Assembly: GCA_019915015.1 (NCBI GenBank)
Contig: JAHBBC010000011.1
Span: 992,001 to 1,056,000, forward strand
Direction of reading: 5' to 3'
DNA length: 64,000 nucleotides
DNA from: Auriscalpium vulgare
Taxonomy: Eukaryota > Basidiomycota > Agaricomycetes > Russulales > Auriscalpiaceae
A program made the position numbers and the translations under genes. Shown in pieces: positions 9,790-20,173 of this stretch. A model generated the notes under the pieces. That model saw only the letters and a list, made by a program, of their open reading frames with translations, did no database searches and was not told the DNA's origin. Position 1 is the first letter of the stretch, and every line of letters begins with the position of its first letter.

Positions 9790-12700
9790 TCAGTGTCGAG
9801 CCGGCCCGGGGCCAGCAAGTCCCGCGTCCCGTCGATAAGAAAACAATCGCTGAGGAGCGTTGCGCAGATCCGTCGCGGAGGCCCAAGAATCATATAATGG
9901 CGAGTATCCTTCCCATCGTATTAGATACATCATCTGTTTCTTCTGCTTGTCGTATCGGTGACCCACTATCTTTTCGACTTGATATTCTTCAGAAGCTGGC
10001 TTCTCCAGGCGAGTGTCAGGCAAGACTGTTCTATGACCAAATTCCGCGTCAGAAGGCTTATATAAGCGTAGATGTTCTAGATTCAACACGTTCGACCCAG
10101 GGTAGTTGTCGGGTAACCGCAAGCGGTACACCTTAGGATTAATACGCTCTTGTACTTCAAACGGCCCCACTGCGCGTTGAATTAGTTTGCTGCCCTCGCC
10201 CCGACTTTCGATCCATTCCAAGGAGTGAGGGTTGACCAGGACTTGGTCTCCTACGCGGAATTCTAGCTCTCTCCGGCCTTTATTGTATGATTCGCTTTGT
10301 TTCAGCTGTGCTCGTGCGAGAGCTATCCTCGCACTTTCCCTATGATACTGGAGTAATCGCACGAAATCGTCCGCTCGACCATTGAGTAGTGCGTCTTGGG
10401 GAGCGGCTTCCGCTCCTTCCGCCTTTCCGAAATCGAGGCTGGACTTCGGCTGAAATCCGTAAAGCACGAAATGAGGACTCAGACCAGTGGATGAATGAGG
10501 CAGGTTGTTGTATGCGTGTTCCAACAAAGGAAGCCATTCAGCCCAGCTAGTCTTATCCGTGGCTACATAAGCACGCAACATGATTTCCAACTTCTGATTC
10601 ACAATTTCAGTCTGTCCATCGTGCTGAGGATGATGTGAGGAGGATAGGGACATCCGCGTTCTCAGAGCCTTAGCGACTCCCTTCCAGAAATCAGAAGTCC
10701 ACCGTGGATCGCGATCCGAGACTATGTTATCCGGCACGCCAAATCTACAAACAACATGATTCACGAAAAGTTTGGCGAATCCCTCTGCTGTCAGTCCCGT
10801 GGTCGTAGGTATAAATTGCGCGTGCTTGGACATTCTATCCACCGTTACTAACACGGCGTTGGATTCCGAGGACCACGGTAAGCCCGTGACTAAGTCCAGA
10901 GAAACAGACTCGTAGGGTCGTCGCGGCACCGGGTTTGGGATAAGACGTCCAAATTTCGTGAAATTCCGGTGTTTTACTTTCTGACATACGTCGCAAGTAT
11001 CGCAGAATCTCTGAACGTCCTTCCGCATCGAAGGCCAAAAGAATTTCCCATTCATCAGCTGCCACAACTTTTCGGCGCCCGCGTGGGCGGACTCAAAAGG
11101 GGACTCGTGAGCTTGGAGTAGTAGTCCTGCTCGCAAAGATTTGGGCACACACAATCGCGGTTGAAAATCCGCGTCTCGAAAGTACAGCAGTCCTTTCTCG
11201 TCTTTGAAGTATCTCTGTCCTGCGTCCCAGGTATCTGGGGATTGAGAAGTGTTCTCCCATCTCTGCTTAAAAGCGGCGTCCGCTTTATATCCCTGCAAAA
11301 AGGATTGCAAATAACTTTCGTCCATGTGCACGTGAATGGTGGGAGGAGGATTGTTTTTCTCCCAGGCTACTTGACGATCGTATAAGTCAAGATTCTCCTT
11401 TCGCCGTGATACGTCTCCCAGTGTGGCTTCGGCTTCCGAAGCCGGTTCCGTTACCGGAACTCTCTCCTGGGGAATTACAGAGTCTTCGCTCTTATTGACA
11501 GCGCTTTTGGCCTTATAAGATCGCGTGGTGACTTGAAAGCAATTATAAGGCGAACTCATCAGACTGTCGTTCCAGTCAGTGAGCACCAATTGCGCTGACT
11601 TCGTCAACTCAGTAATTGAATTCCCTTTCAGCGAAGTGTCCGTCATGCCAGCTAACGTTAGAGCTGGGGATTCCTCCTCATTTGGAGTTACGTAGTCAGG
11701 GACAGTCTCGAGCAGACGAGAAATAGGATCAACGTTGGAATGAACGCGTCCTGGCCGATGTACAATTTCTAGACCTGGAGCGTACGCCGAGAAGACCGTT
11801 CCCCAAGCACCTAGCCGTCGATTGTTGTTTTCGTACGTCTTAGCCCACTGCAACGCGGCATGATCGGTGACTAGCAGGATTTGTTCCCCTTCGATGAACG
11901 GCTGGAATTTCACCAATCCTTCCTTAGCGGCCAAAGCTTCTCTCTCCGTGGCAGAATAGTTCCGTTCGGCCGGCTTGAAAGTTCGACTCCAGTATCCTAT
12001 CACCCTTTCCACTTGCACGACCGTATCCTCCAGAGTTTCTCCCCATGAGCCAGTAAGACCGCAATCCGCGATTTTGGGGGACAATGTAGTGGTGAGCTTC
12101 GGAACTGGCTTCCCGGATTCGTATGCGCGACGAACGCGCTCGTATGTTCGGGTTCCTCTCAAATCCTTGAGTACCATCGTCTGCACTTGTTGCAGGGTAA
12201 CTCCTAACCCTTCTCCGGAGGCATCCGTGTACAATCGATAGGGCTTCCCCATCTCCGGATGCGCCAATACGGGAGCACACGACAGAGCCTTTTTGATTTC
12301 CTCGAAAGCTCTTTCATGTTCCGCACGCCAGTTCCAAGCCGCACCCTTACGAGTGAGTGAAAATAAAGGAGTCGCCAGAGTCGCATAATGCGGTATAAAC
12401 GCCGAGAAGTATACTGCCATGCCTAAGAACGTACGTAGTTCCGCTACCTTTGAGGGTCTCGCCATTTTCAAGATGGCTTCCACCTTTTGTTTGTGCGTTG
12501 ACAAACCTAGACGAGAGACTTTATGTCCGAGTAGAATGATAGAACTGTAGAACAAATGACACTTCTTAGGGGAGAGGGTGATTCCGGAATTCTCTATAGC
12601 TTCCAGAACTTTGTCAAGGTGATCGATATGTTCTTCATAGCTTTTCGAATATACCACTATGTCGTCGATGTATACCAGGCAGAATAACCAGAGGTAGGGA

Positions 12701-15700
12701 GACAAAACTTCTTGCATTACTCGCTGGAAAATGGAAGGTCCGTTTCGTAATCCAAAGGGCATTCTCAAGAATTGAAACAATCCTTTGTGTGTACGGAATG
12801 CTGTCTTCTCCACGTCCTCGGGAGCCATTTCCAGTTGGGTAAATCCTGCAAGAGCGTCCAGGGAAGACAAAACTTGTGACCCAGAAAGTGAAGCGAGAAT
12901 TTCAGACTGTCTCGGAATGGGAAATTCATCCGGCACAGTGACTGCGTTAAGCTTTCGGTAATCCACGCAGAATCGAGGTTTGTTGTTCCGATAAACGATA
13001 ACGACCGGCGCGCTCCATGGACTAATAGAGGGCTCTATAACGCCTTGTTCGAACCACGCGTTAAGTTGGTCCTCTATCACCATGCGTTTGGCAGGAGAAC
13101 TTCCATACATAGGCACCGCTATAGGTACTTGACCATCCACAGTACGGATATGAACTCTCGATTGGTGCTTTCCCAATCTTCCATCGAACCCGAAGGCTCG
13201 TTGACGTCGTCGTAACATTTCCCAGGCTCGCTCCTTGAGTTCTTCGGGCAATTGTCCTACATCCAGCAGTTCCTGCATGTCTCGCGACGGCCAGACCATA
13301 GGGTCCGGAACTTCAGCTGTCTTGGGTCCCCAAATCTCCTCCTCCGGAGGTTCTGGCTCAACGGTTTCCGCTGGCCCTTCGGGTTCCTTTTCAGCTTCCA
13401 TCGAATGTCCAGCAGACTGTAGGGTCATATTGACTTCAACTAGCTGCTTGACTAATTTCGCATGTCCCACCAACGCTTCCAGTTTTTCAGCGTTCTCGGG
13501 AACATCGAGGAACTTGGCTGGGTCTACTAGTCGCCCGATCACTTCGCCCTTCCGAAGAATTTTGGGATGTGACGACGTATTAGCCACTGGGATGAAAGGA
13601 GAAGATTGATTTAAGAGAACATTGGGGACCACGAAAGTCGGGTTTCTGGAGGACGCAACCATGGTTTTCTCTACCATCCAAGTCCGCTCGTCCGTGAAGC
13701 TAGCGTTTACTTGAACTCGCTTGACTGAATGCGGGGGAATTTTGACTTCCTCTATAACTCGTACATTTCGCGGTCCTTCCGCATCCTTCCTCAGCGCTCT
13801 TCTTTTTGCTTTGTTCCGGCGATGCGTCTTTGCCAGAATAAAGCGAGCTAGTGGAGCTCCCAGTACTCTCTTAGCGACATGAACTTCTTTACGGCTTGAG
13901 CCATGAACTCCTTCAGCTAGAACTTCGTATTTTCTCCCTTCGAAGTATACCCTGGTCCCAGCGTCCAAACTTCGCTCCACCGTTAACTCGTACGCTTGGT
14001 GAAAGTCTTCTCCCAAGAGGATAGGCACGGACATATTAGATACTACATAGGCTTCCACCTCCAATTGAAGTTCTCTCCCGTCGACGGTACGAACGTAAAT
14101 GGGGAGCATGACGTATCCATGTAAAGATGCTTCCTTAGCCGTTAATTGCACAAGTTTTAACTTCAATCCTTGTCTTAGAGCAGGCGGATTAACCAATTGA
14201 TCGTATGTAGCCTTAGAGAGAAGCGAGATGTCCGCGCAGGAGTCCAACCGTAAATCGCATATAGGCCCGGTCGGAGCCATGATTTGGCCTCTCATGGACA
14301 CTACGGACACTCCCACAGCTGACATTCCTGGAATAGAGGTGCGTTTCCTCTTCAATTTAATGGTCTCCAGCTCCGGAGTCTCCGCCTGCAACGCTTCAAC
14401 CTCTTCCATCAGACCCCCGTCTCTGGGACTGGATCCTCCGTTCTGTCGTAGCTGAACATAATACTCGTCTTCGATCTCTTCCACTGAAGGAGTAGGCCTC
14501 CGCACAACATTCTCGAGGCTTCCTCGAGCGTGTGCCGTCAGCACTTCTCTCCTCGTCGGAGCTTCTTGTTCGTCCTCGTTACCTCGTTTACTAGAGTCAC
14601 TTCCTCTAGTCTCGTGTTCGGCTTCCGAACACGCACGCTCACGAGCAACGATATAAGTGGAAGAAATCGCTTCCATTAGGTAAGACTCATACAAAGTATT
14701 ATACATGAGCTCATCCTCGGGGGTCCTATCCGTTTCTAACCCTGCACTCAACAAGTTGACCTCTCTCTTTTTCGCGTAAGTCGGCCAATGAGGACACTCT
14801 TTATCCCAATGGTGCTTACTTCCGCACAGCTTGCACGGCGAGGGAGGTGGCTTTATCAGAGACTTTGTCCCGTCAGCCTTGGGAAACGGATAACCTCCTT
14901 TCGGAGGAGCTCTCTGCCGCTTGACTAGCGTGGCGAAGACCTGCGCGGTTACCGCAGGGTCAACTTCGTCCGGAGCGTTAAGATTTTCCTCATCGTCTTC
15001 ATTTATTATCGGAAAATCGACTTCTTCGGCTTCCTCTCCGTTGCCCGACGCGAGATGTACAGAAGCTTGCCCTCTATTGGGGCGGCTGCGAAACGTTCTG
15101 GGGCGAAATGGTCTGGCGTTTTCCTCACGAATAGCTTGCCGAATCAGCTGCGGTATCTCATCTTTAGACACTAGGTCACTAGTACTGCGGGAGGCGGCGA
15201 TTAGAGCGAGAGCATTGTCTTGGGCTCGCTGCGTAAGATCATCTGTACTCTGCGGCAATGGAACGTTGAGCGTAGTCATCCAACTAGAGGGTACGTTGCG
15301 AATAACGATTTGAGCTTCTTCGGGACCTCCCAAGTCCGTGTTCAAAAGAGCTCGCGCGTACATGATACGGCGTTGAAGGTAGTCTTCTGGCATTTCCCGT
15401 TCGTGGCCCTTTTGCCGGAAGAACATTTCCGTAAATTCCATGTTTCGCTCTAGCTGCCATTGTCGGCCCAAGAATACGGACTTGAGTCCATTGAGCCAAT
15501 TCAGATGATTGGTCATCATATAGGCCTTCATGCGCCTAGACACCTGAATCCACCACTTCTTCACCCGCGAATTGTCGGTCAATTGGGTCCATAGCCAACG
15601 TCCCATAGCCGCGGGCAAGGAGTCATTCATCATAGCGAGTTCTTGGACGTCTGCGAAGTACGCTATAGCCGTGAGCTTATTTCCGTCCCAGCTCGGCAAA

Positions 15701-17745
15701 TGATCAGGTCGTAATTCCTCCTTCAGTCGTGGACCCATATTTGGATTGCCTTGCGGGAATCCATACCATTGCCAGGGTAAACCCCAACCAGGAGGCGGTC
15801 CTCCACCTCCGCCGGGTGGTCCTCCACCTCCGCCGGGCGGTCCTCCACCTCCTGGCGGTCCGTAAGGTCCACCCGGAGGCATTCCTCCGGGCATTCCTGG
15901 GTATCCCCCAGGCGGACCTCCACCTCCCGGTGGTCCATAATATCCTCCTCCTCCTCCAGGCATCCCAGGAAACCCGCCGGGCGGCCCTCCGCCCGGAAAT
16001 CCTGGTGGTCCACCTGAAGGTCCATTTCCCGATCCTCCTCCTCCGAAGGGAGGCCAATTCGGAGGTCCTCCTCCGGGTGCGCCTCCGCTCGGTTGTCCCG
16101 CTGAGGGATTATAACCCGGAAGGTTTCTCGAAGGTTCTTCGGGAAGAGGATCAGGTTTCGAAGGAGGGTTATTTACACCTAAATCCCGCCGAGAGGTAAA
16201 GGGGAAACTACTGCCCCACGGTGGAGTGTGATTCCGTCCGTCAGAATGTATGGGCGAGTTACGGGGCCATTCTCCTTTGATTAGAGGAAGAGAAGTCGAA
16301 GGGCCAGGATGGGAGTGCTCTCCGTTGTCTTTAGCGAGTTGTTTATCCCAGGGCACTCGCTCATCGAAATTGACCGTACGTTCGGCTCGCGTGACATGGT
16401 CAGCGGGGTCAACTCTTGTCGTCCCTCGTAGGTGCGGCGGAGTCTGACGATCCAGATTTGCTATGTGTTGAGTTTCTACTCCCATGGCCGCTAAGGAGAA
16501 CGCGGGTTGCGCGGAATGTTTAGAGTATAAGTTCCTTCTATATGGCATGGCCGAAATGTTCCCGTTGTCCGCGTATCCCTCAGGAGCGAGGTATGTAGCC
16601 ACTTCTCTAGAGGAAGTCCCTGTCTCCAGAGTCGTGTGCGCGTGTGTTTCTTCTGCGACGTTCCGGACTCCAGTAGGGAGAGGATCCGATCCTGGGATGT
16701 CTCCAGGAAGTCCTAGCCCTTGCGTAACATCGCTTTGAGCGATGATTGGCTGAGCGACCGTGCGCAGCGGGGTGTACGGTAAGACTTGCGACACATACGA
16801 AGACGATGGTTTGTTGACTTGCTCAAAGAATTCTCCGGCTTTGCGAAACGGAGGGTGTTCTGCTCCTTGAAGATATAAGGGTGCAGGTAGAGAAGAGCGA
16901 GGTCTTCCGGCAGCTCCTACAGCGAAACTTTCGTATCTAGTAGGTTCTTCCTCCATCGTATCCTCCGTCATTCTTCCTTTTCCTTTACCCTTATTTCCCT
17001 GATCTGAGGCTTCCTCAGACACGCCTCGTACACGAGGTGGGGTCGTAAGAGTAACTTGACGAGGAGAAGGAGCCAGAGTTCTAGGAGGTGGCTCGGATTC
17101 CGCGGCTATGACTTCGTCGAGAAAATTGTCCGGAAGAGGCCATAATTCATGAGGTAAGGCCTGCGCATTCGTCTGTAGCAGTTCCAGGATGAACTGGTCT
17201 ATGCGTCCACGCAGAGCCGGCCGTTGCAAGTATTCCTTAAGAGCGTTGAGAGTATTGCTCCCGTCGATCCGTTTCGTTTCTGACCGAGAGGTGGTCGCCG
17301 GGGAAGCGATCCTGACTGAACCCACGATTTCCTCACGCGCCTTTTCTATGTGTCGAACCGCCAGAGAAAGTCGTTGAGCGAGAATTTCCCAAGCTAAGTC
17401 GAGTTCGTTCAATGTACGGGTCCCCCGTAGAGCGACTATGAGATGATTGTCGTAATCAATAACGTAGCTAGGTCTGGGGGGATCCAGTAACGCATAGAGT
17501 TGGGCGAGTAAGTCCTGTAGATCCGATATTACACCAATAGCCGGCCACAGTGCGTTAGACTTCAGAGAATATTGCTCGGACCCTACGGGCAACAAGGGTC
17601 CGTCTCTCAAGATGTATTTATTCGACAGTGGGGCTCCAATCAAGGCTTCGACGCGTGATTCTAGCGACGGTTCGTAGTCATCGGGAGGCGTCCTGAATCT
17701 AGCGTAGATACCTTCTGCGATCTCAGCTCGAGAAGCACTGTCCAA
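9790..17745 (-). CDS. Ty3/gypsy chromovirus Gag-Pol polyprotein (2651 aa)
   Basis: Single unbroken frame joining gag and pol. In order, with approximate residues: Gag N-terminal region; a Gly/Pro-rich collagen-like stretch (about 540-660); retrotransposon Gag core (WWIQVSRRMK..., about 730); CCHC knuckle CKLCGSKHHWDKEC (about 970); aspartic protease with LDSCADISLL (about 1165, DSC where most have DSG/DTG); reverse transcriptase with FCLVYIDDIVVY (about 1690); RNase H starting YTDASGEG (about 1845) and containing an unusually long insertion before GYWSRTFKPAERNYSATE; HHCC integrase finger (about 2220-2260); integrase core with D (SLDLVTG), D (VSDRDPRW), E (DGQTEIVNQ); and a C-terminal chromodomain (YLIRWEGY...SWASATDL). 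The chromodomain places it in the chromoviruses, which target histone-marked chromatin. No frameshift separates gag from pol. Confidence 0.95.
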   Translation of the reverse strand: MDSASRAEIAEGIYARFRTPPDDYEPSLESRVEALIGAPLSNKYILRDGPLLPVGSEQYSLKSNALWPAIGVISDLQDLLAQLYALLDPPRPSYVIDYDNHLIVALRGTRTLNELDLAWEILAQRLSLAVRHIEKAREEIVGSVRIASPATTSRSETKRIDGSNTLNALKEYLQRPALRGRIDQFILELLQTNAQALPHELWPLPDNFLDEVIAAESEPPPRTLAPSPRQVTLTTPPRVRGVSEEASDQGNKGKGKGRMTEDTMEEEPTRYESFAVGAAGRPRSSLPAPLYLQGAEHPPFRKAGEFFEQVNKPSSSYVSQVLPYTPLRTVAQPIIAQSDVTQGLGLPGDIPGSDPLPTGVRNVAEETHAHTTLETGTSSREVATYLAPEGYADNGNISAMPYRRNLYSKHSAQPAFSLAAMGVETQHIANLDRQTPPHLRGTTRVDPADHVTRAERTVNFDERVPWDKQLAKDNGEHSHPGPSTSLPLIKGEWPRNSPIHSDGRNHTPPWGSSFPFTSRRDLGVNNPPSKPDPLPEEPSRNLPGYNPSAGQPSGGAPGGGPPNWPPFGGGGSGNGPSGGPPGFPGGGPPGGFPGMPGGGGGYYGPPGGGGPPGGYPGMPGGMPPGGPYGPPGGGGPPGGGGGPPGGGGGPPPGWGLPWQWYGFPQGNPNMGPRLKEELRPDHLPSWDGNKLTAIAYFADVQELAMMNDSLPAAMGRWLWTQLTDNSRVKKWWIQVSRRMKAYMMTNHLNWLNGLKSVFLGRQWQLERNMEFTEMFFRQKGHEREMPEDYLQRRIMYARALLNTDLGGPEEAQIVIRNVPSSWMTTLNVPLPQSTDDLTQRAQDNALALIAASRSTSDLVSKDEIPQLIRQAIREENARPFRPRTFRSRPNRGQASVHLASGNGEEAEEVDFPIINEDDEENLNAPDEVDPAVTAQVFATLVKRQRAPPKGGYPFPKADGTKSLIKPPPSPCKLCGSKHHWDKECPHWPTYAKKREVNLLSAGLETDRTPEDELMYNTLYESYLMEAISSTYIVARERACSEAEHETRGSDSSKRGNEDEQEAPTRREVLTAHARGSLENVVRRPTPSVEEIEDEYYVQLRQNGGSSPRDGGLMEEVEALQAETPELETIKLKRKRTSIPGMSAVGVSVVSMRGQIMAPTGPICDLRLDSCADISLLSKATYDQLVNPPALRQGLKLKLVQLTAKEASLHGYVMLPIYVRTVDGRELQLEVEAYVVSNMSVPILLGEDFHQAYELTVERSLDAGTRVYFEGRKYEVLAEGVHGSSRKEVHVAKRVLGAPLARFILAKTHRRNKAKRRALRKDAEGPRNVRVIEEVKIPPHSVKRVQVNASFTDERTWMVEKTMVASSRNPTFVVPNVLLNQSSPFIPVANTSSHPKILRKGEVIGRLVDPAKFLDVPENAEKLEALVGHAKLVKQLVEVNMTLQSAGHSMEAEKEPEGPAETVEPEPPEEEIWGPKTAEVPDPMVWPSRDMQELLDVGQLPEELKERAWEMLRRRQRAFGFDGRLGKHQSRVHIRTVDGQVPIAVPMYGSSPAKRMVIEDQLNAWFEQGVIEPSISPWSAPVVIVYRNNKPRFCVDYRKLNAVTVPDEFPIPRQSEILASLSGSQVLSSLDALAGFTQLEMAPEDVEKTAFRTHKGLFQFLRMPFGLRNGPSIFQRVMQEVLSPYLWLFCLVYIDDIVVYSKSYEEHIDHLDKVLEAIENSGITLSPKKCHLFYSSIILLGHKVSRLGLSTHKQKVEAILKMARPSKVAELRTFLGMAVYFSAFIPHYATLATPLFSLTRKGAAWNWRAEHERAFEEIKKALSCAPVLAHPEMGKPYRLYTDASGEGLGVTLQQVQTMVLKDLRGTRTYERVRRAYESGKPVPKLTTTLSPKIADCGLTGSWGETLEDTVVQVERVIGYWSRTFKPAERNYSATEREALAAKEGLVKFQPFIEGEQILLVTDHAALQWAKTYENNNRRLGAWGTVFSAYAPGLEIVHRPGRVHSNVDPISRLLETVPDYVTPNEEESPALTLAGMTDTSLKGNSITELTKSAQLVLTDWNDSLMSSPYNCFQVTTRSYKAKSAVNKSEDSVIPQERVPVTEPASEAEATLGDVSRRKENLDLYDRQVAWEKNNPPPTIHVHMDESYLQSFLQGYKADAAFKQRWENTSQSPDTWDAGQRYFKDEKGLLYFRDADFQPRLCVPKSLRAGLLLQAHESPFESAHAGAEKLWQLMNGKFFWPSMRKDVQRFCDTCDVCQKVKHRNFTKFGRLIPNPVPRRPYESVSLDLVTGLPWSSESNAVLVTVDRMSKHAQFIPTTTGLTAEGFAKLFVNHVVCRFGVPDNIVSDRDPRWTSDFWKGVAKALRTRMSLSSSHHPQHDGQTEIVNQKLEIMLRAYVATDKTSWAEWLPLLEHAYNNLPHSSTGLSPHFVLYGFQPKSSLDFGKAEGAEAAPQDALLNGRADDFVRLLQYHRESARIALARAQLKQSESYNKGRRELEFRVGDQVLVNPHSLEWIESRGEGSKLIQRAVGPFEVQERINPKVYRLRLPDNYPGSNVLNLEHLRLYKPSDAEFGHRTVLPDTRLEKPASEEYQVEKIVGHRYDKQKKQMMYLIRWEGYSPLYDSWASATDLRNAPQRLFSYRRDAGLAGPGPARH

Positions 17746-17951
17746 GTCGGCATCTTCAGCGTGCGGCGCAGGCGGGGGTCAAGACTGAGGTTTCACCTCT
17801 CCTGTTCGTCTAGGAGTGAAAGAGTAATCCAAAGTCGCAGCTCTGGACGGAGTCTGCATGTAACTTTGGTCTGGCAGCGGCATGCTGCCCTTGAAAATTG
17901 ATTCCACTGAACCGGTCTTCGTGTCCTACGGATTCCGGATGTGTCCACCTT

Positions 17952-18551
17952 TGAGACGCCTCTGTTGAGAGAGTCTCGAGATTCGGAGGTAGGACGAGGG
18001 AGAGACGGGTTCGAGGAGGAACCAAAGGTGTGCAGTCCTGTCGGTACGAGGCTTCCTCGTGTTGACAGACTTCCTTCGAGCACGGAAGGATGGAGGGCGA
18101 GAAGATCTCGCGTCACGCTCGTAGGCGTGGAGCCCAAGCGGGAGCCCAGTCGGTAGGAGGCTTCCTCCTGGTGACGGGCTCGAGAGAGAGAAGGGCGAAG
18201 CGCCGACGGCCCAAGTACGTTGCGCGAGTGTGGTTCTGTGGGCGCGCTCTAGCGCTCACGAAGCCGCGGGCGCGCGTGACTTGTCGCGTCGTCGCGTCGT
18301 CGATCTTGAGAGTCGTCTAGCGACTTCTTGTTCTTCAGAGGAGAGACGAAGGGAAAAGAGAAAGACGAGACGACGAAAAAGAGAAAAGAAAAGACACGTT
18401 GTATTATGAATGATCGATGTCAGTGCTAATCGAGTTTAAATACATACAAGCTAATTCAAAGTCCGATCTATCTAATCTACTGACTACCGATCTACTGTCC
18501 TCTTGCGCTGATACTACCGTTCTCGCCTACGCGTCCTTGACATCCGTCACA
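17952..18551 (-). repeat. 5' LTR of the chromovirus (promoter LTR)
   Basis: 600 bp, matching the other LTR. In the element's orientation it contains a TATTTAAA box (plus strand 18435-18442) that could serve as TATA element for the minus-strand transcript. Confidence 0.93.
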
Positions 18552-18556
18552 CAGGC
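18552..18556. repeat. Target-site duplication (right copy, CAGGC)
   Basis: Pairs with 6066-6070. Removing the element plus one copy restores one continuous Gln/Ala-rich reading frame in the host gene. Confidence 0.9.
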
Positions 18557-18775
18557 AGCCCAGCAGGCAACCCAGGCGGCCCAGCAAGCGCAGGGCCACC
18601 AGTCGCAGCGCCGCCAGGAAGCCTCGGGCTTCGATATCGGTAGCATTCTTAACGGCGACCAGTCGTACGTCTTTCCCATCAAGCTCTGCTCATGCCTCCG
18701 CTGACATGTATATCAACCCTCTCTCACAGCCGGAAGCGCGAGGAAATTGCGGACACAGAGTGGGACATGGAGTGA

Positions 18776-20150
18776 ATCGCGGGCATGGAGTGAATCTTGG
18801 ATCTTCAAGGCCAAGTTCACGGATGTCATTAACCCCGGATGTGAGGAATGAGTGCCCTCTGTAGCATGGGTGGTTAAAGCATGATAGGAGATGATTATTA
18901 TGATCTTATGTTTGTAGTGCGAATGAATAGTCATGATTTTAGGCTTGTAGCTCTGCATGATGTCAGTGCGGAATAAGCTTAAGCACGGCGAGAAACATGA
19001 GTAAGAGTTAAGTAAGAGTTCGGAAGCTCACCTCAGTCTCTACAACACACGTTTGGTGAACGAGAGTTGCCGTGACGGTAGTCTCAATGGCCGCGTGACC
19101 ATCCTGTGTATTCATAGGATCCCGGACTTACAGGAAATTGCATCCTAACAGTGATCGAGAGAGACACGAGGCTAGCTCAGGCTACCAATGACGCCTTCTG
19201 GCCACGGGGTAATATTGGGGATCTGGAACCTGGGGAAGCGGGGAAACTCTCCACATTATTGATGGGGCGGGGAGAGCGGCGCGCGGGGTACAGTTATTTG
19301 CGGAGGCGATGAGAGTGCAATGGGGCGCGGAGAGCGAGAGGGTGCAATGGCCGCGAGACAGCGACACGCCGGTGGGCTACAGTACCCACCCCGTCGTCAC
19401 TGTTGATATAAAGCTGGTCACCAGTCTACCGGTGGGCACGGACGCGTTGCACACGCGCCCATCAAGCAACAGTTCACTGCGAGTCTCTGTCGTGAGTCCG
19501 AGTAGTGCGAAGGAGCCTGGAGCATGGGGGGTCTCTCTGATCAGTGGGGAGGAGAGTGCCGACTGCGAGCAGCCAAGTGTCGCCGTCGAGGATCGTATAG
19601 AGATGGTTCCGCGCAAATTACGCGGGACTGTATGGTGAGGATGAGTTGTGCGAGCCACATCCGAATCATGGGACGGGGTTGCGGGGCGGAGTGCGAAAAA
19701 CTTTGTTGCAGACCATCGCACGACACTGGACTCTGGAACATGTGGCAGGCACTCGCTGGACGTGATGTAAGTTAATGGTGTTGAAAGGCCGTACGTGAAG
19801 ATTGCAACGGGTAAGTTGAAGCCCCGCGAGCGCTACCTTGAATTCCGACTCTCACCACCGCTGGCAGCTGGCATCAACTACAATTCTCAAGATCTCACTG
19901 TTCGCGCGCATCTTCCGTCTCAGGCTAGTCTCAAAGTATATATACTCCTGAGGCTGCTCTACAGCACTCGAGCGCGTATCGTACAACAAAATCCGCACTT
20001 TCAAACGAGCATGGTCAACATTTACGCTACTACGACTTGGCGATCTAGCATTTATTCTGTGACATTCAAAAAATCACAAAAATCTGATGTTCACTTACCA
20101 GCATTATCTCCTTCGCACAAGGGCAAGGCTCCCACAAACGTCTGTTCGTC
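18776..20150. other. Intergenic stretch, no supported gene
   Basis: About 1.4 kb downstream of the interrupted gene. It includes an ATG/GAATG-rich 3' flank (18780-18960) and open frames around 19300-19780 that overlap on both strands without domains. No repeat family or RNA gene was recognised. Confidence 0.45.
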
Positions 20151-20173
20151 GCCGTCACGATAGGTAACCGTTA

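Larger units (their letters stand above)
6071..18551 (-). mobile_element. Complete Ty3/gypsy chromovirus, 12,481 bp, minus strand
   Basis: Bounded by two 600-bp LTRs (6071-6670 and 17952-18551) with CAGGC on both outer sides. Everything internal reads on the minus strand, so the element's 5' LTR is the right one. A candidate primer-binding site (minus strand TGGACACATCCGGAATCC, a few bases inside 17952) would pair with a tRNA 3' end. The polypurine tract (minus strand ACTGGGGGGGCTT) abuts the left LTR. Contents in order: a fused gag-pol ORF with chromodomain, then a second large ORF before the 3' LTR. By eye the LTRs are identical and both ORFs are unbroken, indicating recent insertion. Confidence 0.95.
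4883..18775 (+). pseudogene. Secreted repeat protein with dibasic (Kex2-like) sites, interrupted by a retrotransposon and a frameshift
   Basis: Not a recognised family. The ATG at 4883 starts a clear signal peptide (hydrophobic core, AFAAP cleavage region), but that frame stops after 32 codons at TGA 4979. A second frame, one base off, carries the rest from about 4968 (residue numbers count from there). It has two copies of an ALALRK...VALNGAKT module (about residues 37 and 170), two of a KGSGKGGFNVG module (about 100 and 320), five RRELES/HRELDS/RRQD dibasic junctions, and long Gln/Ala-rich linkers (AQQAEQAAQQ). At 6070 the frame is cut by the LTR element. It resumes in frame at 18557, crosses a probable 65-bp intron (18665-18729) and ends ...ADTEWDME at 18775. 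Layout resembles fungal Kex2-processed repeat proteins; that is inference. As sequenced it should be non-functional. Confidence 0.65.
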
